Position numbers and translations under genes: made by a program
Shown: piece by piece, positions 47,827 through 58,100 of the stretch
How the letters are laid out: each line of letters opens with the position of its first letter
Numbering within the stretch: position 1 is the stretch's first letter
Assembly (NCBI GenBank): GCA_965207275.1
Contig: CBDBMH010000001.1
Location: forward strand, 434,001 to 498,000
Origin: Bin22 sp965207275
GTDB taxonomy: Bacteria > Chloroflexota > Dehalococcoidia > Lucifugimonadales > UBA3495
Direction: 5' to 3'
DNA: 64,000 nucleotides
Notes under the pieces: model-generated
The model's database searches: none
Seen by the model: only the letters and a program-made list of their open reading frames with translations
Told to the model about the DNA's origin: nothing

Positions 47827-50613
47827 TCACGAGTTTTCAACAGAAACCTGATCCCGGAGTCCCAAGTCATCGAGGGCTTGGCGAATCTCTAACCGGAAAC
47901 TGTGGGCAAGGCCCTCATCAACGCTCACTGAGAACTCGACTCCCACGCTCAGGTCATCCCCGGAACGCAGCTTCGGAAGGATTCTTGTCCCCATCCGGTT
48001 CCACACCTCCGGCGGGACCGTTCCTTTGACTCTAAGAGTCGTCTTTCGGTCGGGAAGAGCAGGGTCTAAGCCGGGCATAGTCGGGTTTACGCTAGGAATG
48101 GGGGATGGGACAGGCACGTCCGGGTTGTCAGGAATCGGCGGGTCTTCCGGGCTCGCTGGGGTCGGGCTTGAGGACAGGGAGCGTATCCGCCCGGCCCTGG
48201 CCTTGGTCAACAGAAAGACGCCAGACTCGAAGGCTACTTCATCTGCCCCTACCGGCTCCTTGAACCATACCCGTTCGTAGCTCCCGTCTCCCTTGTCGCC
48301 GGACGCCAGCCCGAAGTCGCCGTTAATCACAAACTCGACGATCCGCATCCTGAGCACAGCGTCTGGGTCCAACAGACGGGTGAGCGCACCATTCAGGAAG
48401 CTCTGGCGCAGGCTGTTCAGTGGCCAAGCCTCCGATTCCTTGAACACGGGCGGCCAATGCCGGTCGATGTATCCTGCGCCAACGGACTCGTTGAGCAAAG
48501 CCCCCGACTTCAGCGCGTTGATGACCCTCCCGCAGAGCGTCTCGCTCCCGCTGGAATGGCCCGCGCCCAGGTCGATTACCTTCAGTCCGTCTGTCGTCTG
48601 GGCGTCCTGCAAGGCCGCGAATCTGTAGCCTCCCCACACCTCATCTCTGGCCGCGTCTTCCGCAACTCGGACATTCGTCTGCACCTCAGCCCGGTCCGTC
48701 TGATCGAACTCTGCGCCAAGGACACCCTGAGAAACCTCCTGGGCCACCCGACGCCATGCGAGCCACTGTTCGACGCTCTCCCTTAGTTCCCGCCCCGGCT
48801 TCCGTGCGCACCAGACCAACGCCCCTGGGTAGAGCCTCGGGGACTCGCCTCTTTCTCTGGTCCATTGGGCGAGTCGCTCCATAAGCTGGCTTCCTCCACG
48901 CCATTCCTCAGCTGGATCTACTACCACCATCGTCAGCCTTGGTGAATCCTGTACGGCGTCGCCATTTTCAGGGAAGTATACGACCGGAACCGAGGCGCTT
49001 CGGGTGAATTCTTCCTGGACAAGCTTACGGACCGCAGACTTGACTTCCTCCTCGTCCAGGGAGGCGCGACGGTCGCTGACCACCTTCCGCAGCGTCGCCT
49101 GATGGTGGATCCGGTAGCCGTCGGTGCCAACCCTTCGTATGAAGAATCCCGACTTCTCCAAGGCCGTGGCTGCGTTGTCGATGCTGGCGGTATCCACGTC
49201 AGGCTCGCCCAAGGCGAAACGCAGCTCGGGTAAGTGCGCCATCTTCTCCACTTGCCCACCGGACGACTCAAATAGCATGGCCGTTCCGACCCTGCGATGC
49301 AGGTCCCGCATTGCCCCTTTGATGTCAACGTCGAGCGCGCTGGCGTGAGACGTGTCTCCCGCGACGTCCGCATCAATGGCGGTGTCAAGCCGCTGTTCCC
49401 CGATCTGGCCAAGAACCACGGCGCGGAACTCAGGGACGTCCAACGGGGCCGAACCCAGCGTTATCAGCGGCTCAGTACGAGCCTTCCGAAACTGCTCTCT
49501 TGAAGCCCACGAAATCCATTGAGCCAGCATAGCCAGGGCACCCCGTGTCTGCTGGAACTGGGGAAGGGCTCTCCACTTCCGTTGGAAGACTGAAAGGGTT
49601 GCCGGGTGGAACGGGTAGCACGCCTCGAACCGGCTTCGGAGGAATTCCCGCGCCTTTGCGCCGGTGGTCGCGCTGTCTACAGCTGTCCACTCGGAGGGCA
49701 GACGGGCGCTCCGCTCGAAGCACCAGTCTGCGTAGGTCTGAGCGACACGGCGCCTGGTGCGCTCGCTGCCCAGGTCCTCGAACAGGCGTCTACGGACTAC
49801 TTCGCTTATCTCGGACTCGTCGTTGGCGATGAGATCGCGGGCGACGCGGCGGACGACTTTCGTGATGCGCTCCTGCCATTCCTGGTCCCACTCGGTCATC
49901 TCTACCTGGCTCCGTGGGAGGCTGATTACCGCCGCCGCATGGGGCGCCCCCGTGACGGCCACGGTCAGGTTCTGGAGGAACGCGTGGAAGGAATCGGCCA
50001 TTCCCCGGTGACGGTTCACGAAGTTGAGACCCTCGTCGAACAGCAGCAACACGGGAGCATTGGCGGCTGCGAATACCCTTGCCAACGCTTCAGTTCCCGG
50101 AGGCGTGGTTCGGGCGGCGCTGCCCAGGGCAGAGACGCCTTCCTCTCCCGCCAATTGCCGGGCCAAATCAATCCAGGGAGTTTCCCGTCCTTCCGACGGA
50201 TCCCAAGCGTTGCCCACGAACACCCCGACGCGGGCGGCCGGGGCTTCGGAAATACCGGCCTCTCGCAATAGCTCGGAGGCCCCGGGGAGGTTGCGGGCCT
50301 CAACACCCGCGTTGGCGAGATGAAAGAGAGAGGTGAGCGTGTGGGTCTTGCCGCCGCCGAACTGGGTTATCAGCGTCAGCACGGGCGAGGTGTTTTCCGT
50401 CCTGCCGGACAGCCTGCGCAGGACCATGCCGGCGTGCTCCGTCAACGCACGGGTGAAATATGTGCGCGAGAAGAACTGCGCTGGATCGCTGTAGTCAGGC
50501 GGAGCGGTTCCCGCCACCACCTGCTCCAGTGCGATGGCGAACTCGTCCGGGCTGAAGGACCGGCCCTCCCGAACTTCACTTCGGGGCATTACGACTCTAT
50601 ACCAAGGTTCCAT
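47827..50613 (-). CDS. DUF499-type ATPase of an anti-phage-type system
   Basis: A 928-residue P-loop protein of the DUF499 type. Walker A is QFGGGKTH (84-91) and Walker B VLLLFDEGLNF (about 188-198). A large helical region follows. The C-terminal 150 residues after a proline-rich linker (about 780-810) look like a separate small domain. DUF499 ATPases recur beside DUF1156 methylases and SNF2 helicases in defence islands. TTAGGAGATG precedes ATG 50613. It is followed by the TPR gene at a six-base gap and preceded by the DUF5615 gene at ten. Confidence 0.8.
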   Translation of the reverse strand: MEPWYRVVMPRSEVREGRSFSPDEFAIALEQVVAGTAPPDYSDPAQFFSRTYFTRALTEHAGMVLRRLSGRTENTSPVLTLITQFGGGKTHTLTSLFHLANAGVEARNLPGASELLREAGISEAPAARVGVFVGNAWDPSEGRETPWIDLARQLAGEEGVSALGSAARTTPPGTEALARVFAAANAPVLLLFDEGLNFVNRHRGMADSFHAFLQNLTVAVTGAPHAAAVISLPRSQVEMTEWDQEWQERITKVVRRVARDLIANDESEISEVVRRRLFEDLGSERTRRRVAQTYADWCFERSARLPSEWTAVDSATTGAKAREFLRSRFEACYPFHPATLSVFQRKWRALPQFQQTRGALAMLAQWISWASREQFRKARTEPLITLGSAPLDVPEFRAVVLGQIGEQRLDTAIDADVAGDTSHASALDVDIKGAMRDLHRRVGTAMLFESSGGQVEKMAHLPELRFALGEPDVDTASIDNAATALEKSGFFIRRVGTDGYRIHHQATLRKVVSDRRASLDEEEVKSAVRKLVQEEFTRSASVPVVYFPENGDAVQDSPRLTMVVVDPAEEWRGGSQLMERLAQWTRERGESPRLYPGALVWCARKPGRELRESVEQWLAWRRVAQEVSQGVLGAEFDQTDRAEVQTNVRVAEDAARDEVWGGYRFAALQDAQTTDGLKVIDLGAGHSSGSETLCGRVINALKSGALLNESVGAGYIDRHWPPVFKESEAWPLNSLRQSFLNGALTRLLDPDAVLRMRIVEFVINGDFGLASGDKGDGSYERVWFKEPVGADEVAFESGVFLLTKARAGRIRSLSSSPTPASPEDPPIPDNPDVPVPSPIPSVNPTMPGLDPALPDRKTTLRVKGTVPPEVWNRMGTRILPKLRSGDDLSVGVEFSVSVDEGLAHSFRLEIRQALDDLGLRDQVSVENS

Positions 50614-50623
50614 CTCGCATCTC

Positions 50624-50980
50624 CTAAGGTCGCGTCGCTCGAATGCGAAGGGCGTCCCTGGTCACTACGACCATAGAGCCTGCGAGCAACGCGTCGGAAT
50701 GGCGTTCAATCAACATCAGAATGGCAGCGACCTTCGTGTCGATGTCCATATCAGTAAGCCTGACGATACTCTTGTGAGGCAGTCCGCGTACAAACACCAA
50801 CTCGCCGAAGTCCTTGTCCTCGGTGACGAGAATGCGGTCCTGTTCAACTGCCATCGCCAACACATCGGAGTCAAGGGCTTGGGGGTTCACGTCCGCTACT
50901 GAAGCCACGTCGTGCCCCGCTTCAACCAATGTGGAGCGCAGGATTCCATACGATGCGCAAACGTCCAGGAGGAACCGCAC
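50624..50980 (-). CDS. DUF5615 PIN-like protein, probable toxin
   Basis: A 118-residue PIN-like (DUF5615/Mut7-C-type) protein. Acidic residues typical of the nuclease site are visible: LLDVCAS at the N-terminus, then VTEDKDFGEL in the middle. Members pair with DUF433 proteins as VapC/VapB45-like toxin-antitoxin modules. It starts at GTG 50980 behind GGTAGGAAGAAG. The DUF433 gene ends nine bases upstream. It lies inside the defence operon between methylase and DUF499 ATPase. Confidence 0.8.
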   Translation of the reverse strand: MRFLLDVCASYGILRSTLVEAGHDVASVADVNPQALDSDVLAMAVEQDRILVTEDKDFGELVFVRGLPHKSIVRLTDMDIDTKVAAILMLIERHSDALLAGSMVVVTRDALRIRATRP

Positions 50981-50989
50981 GTCTTCTTC

Positions 50990-51238
50990 CTACCGGATCG
51001 CCACGCGTTCGATAAATCGTTCCCCTGAAACCGTCCGGTGCGCGTAGACCAGACACGCCCGGATGTCGTCGGGTTCAAGGAAGGGCAGCTCGCGGAGAAT
51101 TCGCTCAGGCGTGTCGCCGGCCGCAAGCATACCGAGAACATGCTCGACGGCGATTCGCATGTCCCGGATGATTGGCTTTCCGTCGAATATGCCAGCCTTG
51201 ACTGTAATGCGATCTAGCAGTTCCTCTTCTGTGGTCAT
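50990..51238 (-). CDS. DUF433 protein, probable antitoxin
   Basis: An 82-residue DUF433 protein with the family pattern ITVKAGIFDGKPIIRDMRIA, then VEHVLGMLAAGDTPERILRE and PFLEPDDIRACLVYA. These HTH-like proteins are the antitoxins or repressors of DUF5615 PIN-like toxins. ATG 51238 is chosen because GAGGAGGAAGG precedes it. A frame opening at 51265 has no such site. The gap to the methylase gene upstream is 165 bases, so an internal promoter is possible. Confidence 0.82.
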   Translation of the reverse strand: MTTEEELLDRITVKAGIFDGKPIIRDMRIAVEHVLGMLAAGDTPERILRELPFLEPDDIRACLVYAHRTVSGERFIERVAIR

Positions 51239-51403
51239 TTGCCTTCCTCCTCTATTTCGTGACAACGGGCTGTGCTAACCTGAGTGTTGCATCGTTCTAC
51301 CTGCCACCGTTGATTTGTGCCAGCCTGTCTCGCGATATGCCCGTGTTTGTGTAGGCGATGCAGTCCCGTATGTCGACCAGCTTCAGTCCAGATGTGGAGT
51401 GGT

Positions 51404-54397
51404 TCATCGCGGCACCGCCAGTAACATGGCATCCAGAAGGCGCTTTTCTTCACTGCCCCTGGGGTATAGGGCGGTCAGTGCGTTGGCGAGGCGCAGGAAA
51501 TCGGGACTGCGCTCCTGCTCCGCCCTTAGCAGATTGCGCAACGCCTGGCTGCGGCCCGAAGCCTGAAGCAGCATGGCGGCGTGAATCCGATCGAGAGTCG
51601 TCGCCCCGTGTCTGGCTTCCAACTCGTCATGTGCGAGAGTGACCGTCGATGCTCTTGCCCGCCTCCGCGCCCTTCCTCGCACGGCGGGCGGTTCCTCCGG
51701 GAAGAGAGTGAGTTGGGGAGAGGCGGCGGCGTTCGATTCGACCTCGTCGGCCAGAGCGTCTGCGCCGGACTCGCCAAACAACTGCTTGCTCCGTTCGGTG
51801 ACGGGCAGGAGCCTTACGACACCCTTCTCGGTCTTGACGATGCGCGACTCCCAATCTTCGAGATGGATGCCCAGGGGCTGGGCGAAGCGGCGTGCCACGT
51901 CGAAGGGCAAGCTGAAGCCGGGGGCCTTCCGTACAGGTGCTTCATCCTCGTCATCGCCGTCTTCTTCAGCCGCGCCTGCGCCGTTGGTGGAGGCACTGGT
52001 TTCTCCGGTGCTCTGCAAGGTCCAGAGAAAGAGGGCCGTCAGCCTGGCGTCCTCTTCAAGCACCCCCGCCGCGCCGTTGCGGGCCTGGGCCTCGGCGGTG
52101 CCCAGCACCTGTTCCAGCGCCTCACGCCCCACCACCTCCCAGACTCTCTCCAAATACACCCCGAGGCTGACTTCTCGCCCTTCCGCCGTCTCCACGCGGG
52201 AGTAGCGGCTGTATATCTCGAGTGCTGGCCCGATGCAGGCAAACACTAGATCGGCCCCACGAATCCCCTCGCGTTGCAGCCTCTGCATCCACTGGGCAAC
52301 GCGCTCCGGCAGTTCCCGCAGCACATCGGCCCAGTCACCTACCGGTGCTTCCCCCGGTCGTGGGCGACAGACCAAGTGGATGCTGGTGGCCAGCGCGGCG
52401 GACTCCATAGCGCGAATACGGCCAGGTCGCTCGGTAGCAACAGGCCATGATCCAGTAATGGTCCAGCCGCCCCGAATCATGCCCGAAAGCAAAGCCTCCC
52501 AACCTTCGGTTGACTTGTGAGCGAAGACGACTGATCCGATACCGTCTTCATGAAGTATGCGACTACCCTCAGCGAAGGCCGTCGCCATCGTTCCCTCAAA
52601 CCACTCCCGGGTCTTGGGTTGCCCATTACTGATCTTCGTCTCGTCCTGCACAGCCTCGGGAACCTTGGGTGAGAGGGGGTTTCCAGGCTCGAATGTATTC
52701 CGTAATAGCGGATGGTTTGGGAGGCCGCGCCTAAGCCAGACTAGGAAGAAGTCGGAAAGGTCGGCATAGGGAACGGCGTCATAATAGGGCGGGTCTGTGA
52801 ACCACGCAGTAGCTGAATCGCCTGGGAGAGGATGGGTGGTTGCATCGGCAGTTTGAGTCTGTCCTATGTTGGAACTGGCTTGTTGTTGGATTACCTTGGC
52901 GACCCACTCTACGTGAGCTGTCCAGAGTGATGCTGCGTTCGCTTCAGCGAAGTCCCAGACCATAGGAATTGCCTGCCGAGCGAACAGGTTTCTCACCTGT
53001 TCGCTCGGCAGGATCCATGAACCTAAACTAGAACAATTGTCTGTTACCTTGGCATACCCAAGTGCAAGACATTTGCGGAGTGCTTCAGAAAGTACCTGGT
53101 TCTCAACCGAACTCGCCAAGCCTCCAATACACATCAACGCTGCCTTCTGTCTTGCCGTGAACAGGTCACCCCACTGGAGCATCCCGTAACGTTGGACTCG
53201 AAAGCCAAGGGTTCCTACTGGCGGCAATGGCTCGTCCGGCACCGGGCACAACCCCTGTCCCCCGCCACGCTCCCACTCGTGAAGGATGTCCGCAACCCGC
53301 TCCTGCGCCTTGCGGACGGCGGCGTAGTCGGCCTCTGTAGGCAGCCGGTAATGGCGTCCTGGCTCTCCGGGTTTGAGCGTCACCACCGCCGTCAGCCGAG
53401 CACCTCCGACGCGTTCGCCGTCCTCGTTGAACACCGCATCGGCTCCGCCCTTTTGGGCGGCTAGCTGGAACCTCACCCGGTCCGGCGGCATCACCGCTCG
53501 GCAGCACACGCAGGTCGCCCTGGCACGCGCCACAGTCCCTGCGGCCACTTCTCTATCGGACCCTGGCTCGAGTATCTCGAATTCCACGCGGGGGACTACT
53601 CCCTCCTCTCGCACTACAGATGGCTTGAGAGCCCACTTTCGGTTGGGCTTTCGGCACAGCCACATGGAACGCATCATAGGGATCTCCGCCCCGCAATCGG
53701 GAGCCTCGCAGCGCACCGTCCGCGCCCAGAGATACGCTATAGGCGTGGCCCCGTCCGGGTCCTTGGGGTAAAGATCGGCCAATTCCTTCTCGGCCTGGGC
53801 CTTGATCTTCGCTCCGGCCTTGCGAAGTTCATCGGCGAGTCCGGAACCGTGCCTTGGAATGTCCTCCAGCATCACCTTGAGGATGAGGCAGGCTACGGGG
53901 TTGAGGTCGCTTGCGAAGGTCTCGCACCCCAGCCGCAACGCCTCCAAAGGTATTGAACCCCCTCCAGCAAATGGGTCCACAACTAGAGGAGTCTCCTCCG
54001 GGTGCGCCGCGCGAACCAGTGCCCGCCCCGTCTCGATAAACTCCTGTTTGCCCGAGTTGTCCCAATTGGCGAAGTCGGCGACGAACTTGAGCAACGCCCG
54101 TCGCAGCCCCTCGTCCGTCGTGACCTGTTTGTCCCATCCCTGTGGCCGGGACTTCATGGCCAGCAAGGCTTCCTTCGCCTTGCTCTTGAACTGTTCCGGG
54201 CAATCCGGATCACACGGGTCAGGCATAAGCAGGGCCAGCAGAACCGCACGGGATGAAGCCAAGGGCCTCCGCGCCCACCACAGGTGCAGCGTCGATGGGT
54301 GACCGTGTCTAATGGACTTTTCCCGCGCCGCGTGCCGCGACACCTCCGCTATCGGGAAATCCACCTCAGCCAGCCGCTTGCAGGCTGCGGGGATCAT
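51404..54397 (-). CDS. DUF1156 DNA adenine methylase of an anti-phage-type system
   Basis: A 997-residue methyltransferase. The N-terminal DUF1156 domain has SRHAAREKSIRHGHPSTLHL and WWARRPLASSRA (20-50). Motif I is VVDPFAGGGS (139-148) and motif IV is DPPYYDAV (535-542). DPPY indicates N6-adenine methylation. Zinc-knuckle cysteines occur near 230-248 and 296-299. The C-terminal third is specific to the family. ATG 54397 is chosen over GTG 54415, because GGAGGAACGG precedes it and it overlaps the HEPN stop (ATGA). It probably marks self DNA for the system. Confidence 0.88.
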   Translation of the reverse strand: MIPAACKRLAEVDFPIAEVSRHAAREKSIRHGHPSTLHLWWARRPLASSRAVLLALLMPDPCDPDCPEQFKSKAKEALLAMKSRPQGWDKQVTTDEGLRRALLKFVADFANWDNSGKQEFIETGRALVRAAHPEETPLVVDPFAGGGSIPLEALRLGCETFASDLNPVACLILKVMLEDIPRHGSGLADELRKAGAKIKAQAEKELADLYPKDPDGATPIAYLWARTVRCEAPDCGAEIPMMRSMWLCRKPNRKWALKPSVVREEGVVPRVEFEILEPGSDREVAAGTVARARATCVCCRAVMPPDRVRFQLAAQKGGADAVFNEDGERVGGARLTAVVTLKPGEPGRHYRLPTEADYAAVRKAQERVADILHEWERGGGQGLCPVPDEPLPPVGTLGFRVQRYGMLQWGDLFTARQKAALMCIGGLASSVENQVLSEALRKCLALGYAKVTDNCSSLGSWILPSEQVRNLFARQAIPMVWDFAEANAASLWTAHVEWVAKVIQQQASSNIGQTQTADATTHPLPGDSATAWFTDPPYYDAVPYADLSDFFLVWLRRGLPNHPLLRNTFEPGNPLSPKVPEAVQDETKISNGQPKTREWFEGTMATAFAEGSRILHEDGIGSVVFAHKSTEGWEALLSGMIRGGWTITGSWPVATERPGRIRAMESAALATSIHLVCRPRPGEAPVGDWADVLRELPERVAQWMQRLQREGIRGADLVFACIGPALEIYSRYSRVETAEGREVSLGVYLERVWEVVGREALEQVLGTAEAQARNGAAGVLEEDARLTALFLWTLQSTGETSASTNGAGAAEEDGDDEDEAPVRKAPGFSLPFDVARRFAQPLGIHLEDWESRIVKTEKGVVRLLPVTERSKQLFGESGADALADEVESNAAASPQLTLFPEEPPAVRGRARRRARASTVTLAHDELEARHGATTLDRIHAAMLLQASGRSQALRNLLRAEQERSPDFLRLANALTALYPRGSEEKRLLDAMLLAVPR

Positions 54398-54786
54398 TGC
54401 CGTTCCTCCGCCCACCGCACCACCGCTTCCGCGATGCGGACGGCCTCGGCGTGGTCTTCATTGGAAACGGCCTCCATCACGCCGGGGTAGCGGCCTTCCC
54501 ATGCGTACTTGGTCAGAAGCGCCGCGTCGTGGACTTCATCAGGTATCGACTCACCAGCGGTTTCAAGCATCGAGAGCAGCCTTCCCAAGTCGTGCACATA
54601 GGGAAACTCAATGCCCCGCTTGATCATCACCGCCTTGACTGCCTTCTCGGCGGCCTGCTGCGCCTCGAAGCACAGGTCTTCCAGGTACGCTCCCGGAATG
54701 CGGTTCTTGGCCAGCGCGAGGTTGCTTCTGGCACGGTTCAACCACTCCCTCGGGTCGTCAGGCGGGAAACGCTCAGGCTGCGTCAT
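54394..54786 (-). CDS. HEPN-domain protein inside the defence-type operon
   Basis: A 130-residue HEPN protein (PF05168-like): helices around ARSNLALAKNR, CFEAQQAAEKAVKAVMIKRG, and the VHDLGRLL and LTKYAWEGRYPG blocks. The classical nuclease motif R-x4-6-H is not evident, so it may be a non-cutting partner or need the nucleotidyltransferase. It is encoded between the MNT gene (14-base overlap) and the DUF1156 methylase (four-base overlap), so expression is tightly coupled to the methylase. Confidence 0.82.
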   Translation of the reverse strand: MTQPERFPPDDPREWLNRARSNLALAKNRIPGAYLEDLCFEAQQAAEKAVKAVMIKRGIEFPYVHDLGRLLSMLETAGESIPDEVHDAALLTKYAWEGRYPGVMEAVSNEDHAEAVRIAEAVVRWAEERQ

Positions 54787-55108
54787 ACACCACCAGACCC
54801 TCTCGCAGCGCGGGCTTGTAGACCAGCGGATGGCTGTCCTTGTACCGCGCTATGTCTTCCGGAGTCGCGACGACCAGATCCACGGCCGCATTCACGCCCC
54901 GCAGCGCCCGGCGTATCCGGTCGGTGAGTTCCCGCCTGTGGGATCCCGCCTTGATGATCAGGAAGTCCAAGTCGCTGTTCGGCCCCATCTCGCCCCGCGC
55001 GGCGGAACCGAAGAGGATGATCTTCTCCGGCTGCGCCGCCTCGACGATGCGCCTGACGACATCCTCAACGTCGCTTGTAGTGACACTTGTGTTGCCGAGC
55101 GTGGTCAT
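54773..55108 (-). CDS. MNT-type nucleotidyltransferase inside the defence-type operon
   Basis: A 111-residue minimal nucleotidyltransferase with intact GSx10DxD (LFGSAARGEMGPNSDLDFL) and a downstream acidic strand VDLVVATPEDI. It partners the HEPN gene as in MNT-HEPN modules. ATG 55108 is used. The frame is open to 55225, but that part overlaps the helicase gene and reads as shadow sequence. The start lies just beyond the helicase stop (55111-55113). Confidence 0.82.
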   Translation of the reverse strand: MTTLGNTSVTTSDVEDVVRRIVEAAQPEKIILFGSAARGEMGPNSDLDFLIIKAGSHRRELTDRIRRALRGVNAAVDLVVATPEDIARYKDSHPLVYKPALREGLVVYDAA

Positions 55109-55110
55109 GT

Positions 55111-58100
55111 TCACTTCCGTCCCCCATTCGCGCCGCTGTCTGAACTCGTTCCGTCCGACCGCATGGGCCGGGTCATTGCGCTCACTTCCAGCCAGTAGTG
55201 TTGCACCTTGCTGACCTCGTGCCACGGGAACCTAGCCGGGTCTTCTATTGGCTCCTGCAACTGAGGACTTTCGGCGCAGTTGGTCACGACGTAGAGCCAG
55301 TAGCAGTCGCGGCGGTCCTCCGCCACGCGACGCTCGTTGGGTGAAAGCAGGATCGTGCCGGTCTCCGCAGCCAGTCCTTTTACCTCTATGAGTCGCAATA
55401 CGCCCGACTTGAGGTCCACACTCCTCACGTCGTAGCCCAGGTTTTTCTCATGCACATCGGTCACCTGACGACCCTGAGCAGCCTCATACTCCATGACCAC
55501 CCGCATGGCGGTCATCTCGGTCTCGGCGTTCGGGCGCAGGTTGCGTACATCTTCGGACGCGCCCTCCGGGTGAGGCAGCACCAGGACGCTGGTCAGGCGC
55601 TCGACGCCCTGAAGACTGAGTGCCCTCTGCTGTGTGAGCTCGCGCCGTCGCCTGTTCCGACGCGCCATAGCCTCATCCTGACGCGCTTCCGCCTGGGCCA
55701 GGCGCCCCTCCGCTCCGGGGACCTGATTCTCTAAGTCCTCATTGGCGCGCCCAATCTCCTGGTCGGATCGCGCCAGCACCTCGGTCAGCGACATTTCGAC
55801 GTGATCGGCAATCCGTTCGACCTCCGAGAGACGCTCCGAGCGCACCTCTTCCAGGAAGGGTCTGAATACCTGCTCATTTAGCCAGATGTCGGCTTCCGGC
55901 ATTGAGGCGACAGCGGGAAGTTCGGTGGGGGCATCGGCGGGGGTGAGATTGCCCAGGATGCCCGGTTCGCTGAGGCGGGGCGAGCCTTCCTCTGAAAGTT
56001 CTACAGTGTAGAGCCGCTCGTGGGTGACATGGCCGAGGCCGTCAACGACCCTTGCGCGGTAGAAGTCCAGCCGCGCTGGGGCCTCGTGCTCCAGGGAGTA
56101 GAAGCAGGCACCTTTAGAGAAAGCCTCCCGTCCAGCTTCGAAGCTGTGTCGCCGAAGCGCCTCGAACAGGGAATGACCGGGGGTAACCCACTCCAGGTTC
56201 CGCGTCTCCGCCGTCTTGCGGTCGGTCGAGAGACGTGGGTATCGGGATGCCAACTCAGGCAATCGCCAGTCGGCTTCCTGTTCGAATCGTTTGAGAGAGG
56301 TCGGCGTGCGGCCCGGATCAAACGTGTGGGGGAGTCCCGGGGCGTTGCCGAGTGAAAGGGACGCGACCTTCGCGCTCTCGGTGATGAAGCGGGCGATGGT
56401 TTCGGGCACCATGCGGCGCTCCTGGGCGCGGGCGCGGCGTTCGACGAGCATCGCCAGGTTGAGGTTCTTGGACGCCAGGCCCTCCAGCGCGTTCTGGCAT
56501 ATTTCACGGAAACGAGTTTCGTCCACGTCCCGGAGAAGCCGCTCCTCCATATCCTCTTCTCCCAGCTTCCCCGCGTAGAAGTCCCGCAGGACGCGTTCGA
56601 CTTGGGCGGAGGGCAGGACTTCGCCCACCACGTTGAACACGGCATCGTCGTCGAGGGCGTCCCTGATCTCTTGGAGCTTGGCCAAAAGCCTCTGGAGCAC
56701 TCTTCCCTCGATGGTGTTGGCCGCGACGAAGTTGAAGATGAGGCAGTCGAACTGCTGTCCATAGCGGTGGATGCGGCCCATGCGCTGCTCTAGCCGGTTC
56801 GGGTTCCAGGGAATGTCGTAGTTGAACAGGATGTGACAGCACTGAAGGTTGATGCCTTCACCTGCCGCCTCGGTCGCCACCAATACCTGGATTGCGCCGT
56901 CCCGGAACTGCTGCTCGGCGTACAGCCGCGTGCCAGGCTCGTCGCGCGAACCCGGCCTCATGCCACCGTGGATGCTCCCTACCCGGAATCCCCAAGTCTT
57001 CAGCTTCTCGATCAGGTAGTCGAGGGTGTCCTTGAACTCGGTGAAGATCAATAGTTGCTGTTCGGACCTCTCGAAGAATTCCTGCTCTTGGAGTATCTCC
57101 CTGAGCTTTGTCAGCTTCTCTTCGGCCTCCGACGCCTCCACCGACATCGCACGCTCAGCTAGGGTGCGCAGCTCCGCCACCTCTCTGCGGACCTCCTCCG
57201 CGCTGCCGGCGAGCGTGACCGCCTCCACCATCCTTTCGACCCGCTCGCGCTCGGCCTCCTCCAACTCTTCCAATTCCTCAAGGTCGGGAAGGTCGGGCGG
57301 CGCTCTCTGCACCAGGTTCTGGGCTTGCTTGAGACCTTCCTCCAGCCGCCTCGCCCGATTCTCCAGGGACCGGCGCATGGCGTAGGCGCTCGACGCCAGC
57401 CTACGCTGGTACAGAGACATGAGAAACCCGACTGCGCGGGCGCGCCGGTCGTCGCCCTGATCCGCAGCGCTCCTGCTCTGAGCCTTGACGAAGTTTGTGA
57501 CCGTTCGGTACAACTCGTACTCCTCTCCATCGATGGAGAAGTCGGCGCTGCGCGTGTTCCGCTTGGTGAACACCGGACGCGTCGCACTGGTACCATCGGG
57601 TTGACGCTCCGGAAAGTAGACCATCGCCTCCTTGGTCCTACGCAGATAGAAGGGGGCTCTCCGCTGCTCCATCGCCGTCCGTATGGACTTCACATCGGCG
57701 TAGGCGTCTCTGTCTAGGAGTTGTAGGAAGAGGGTGAAGTTGTGGGGGTCCCCCTTGTGCGGGGTGGCGGTCAGCAGCAGGATGTTGTCAGCGCTGTCTC
57801 GCAGAAGCTCGCCCAGCCTGTATCGCTGGCTCTTGTGCGTCTCGTCGATTGCCGACATCCGGTGGGCTTCGTCGACGATCACCAAATCCCAGCGCACCTG
57901 CCTGAGTCCCGGCAGGATTTCTTCGCGCTTTGCGAGGTCTAGAGAGGTGATCACCTGCTTCTGGCTCATCCACTGGTTGACGCCGAACTGGTCGCGGATG
58001 TCACCGCCCTTCATCACGAGGAACTGCTGGTCGAACTTCTCCCTCAACTCCCGCTGCCACTGGAAGGTCAGGTTCGCCGGGCAGACGACCAGTATCCGCT

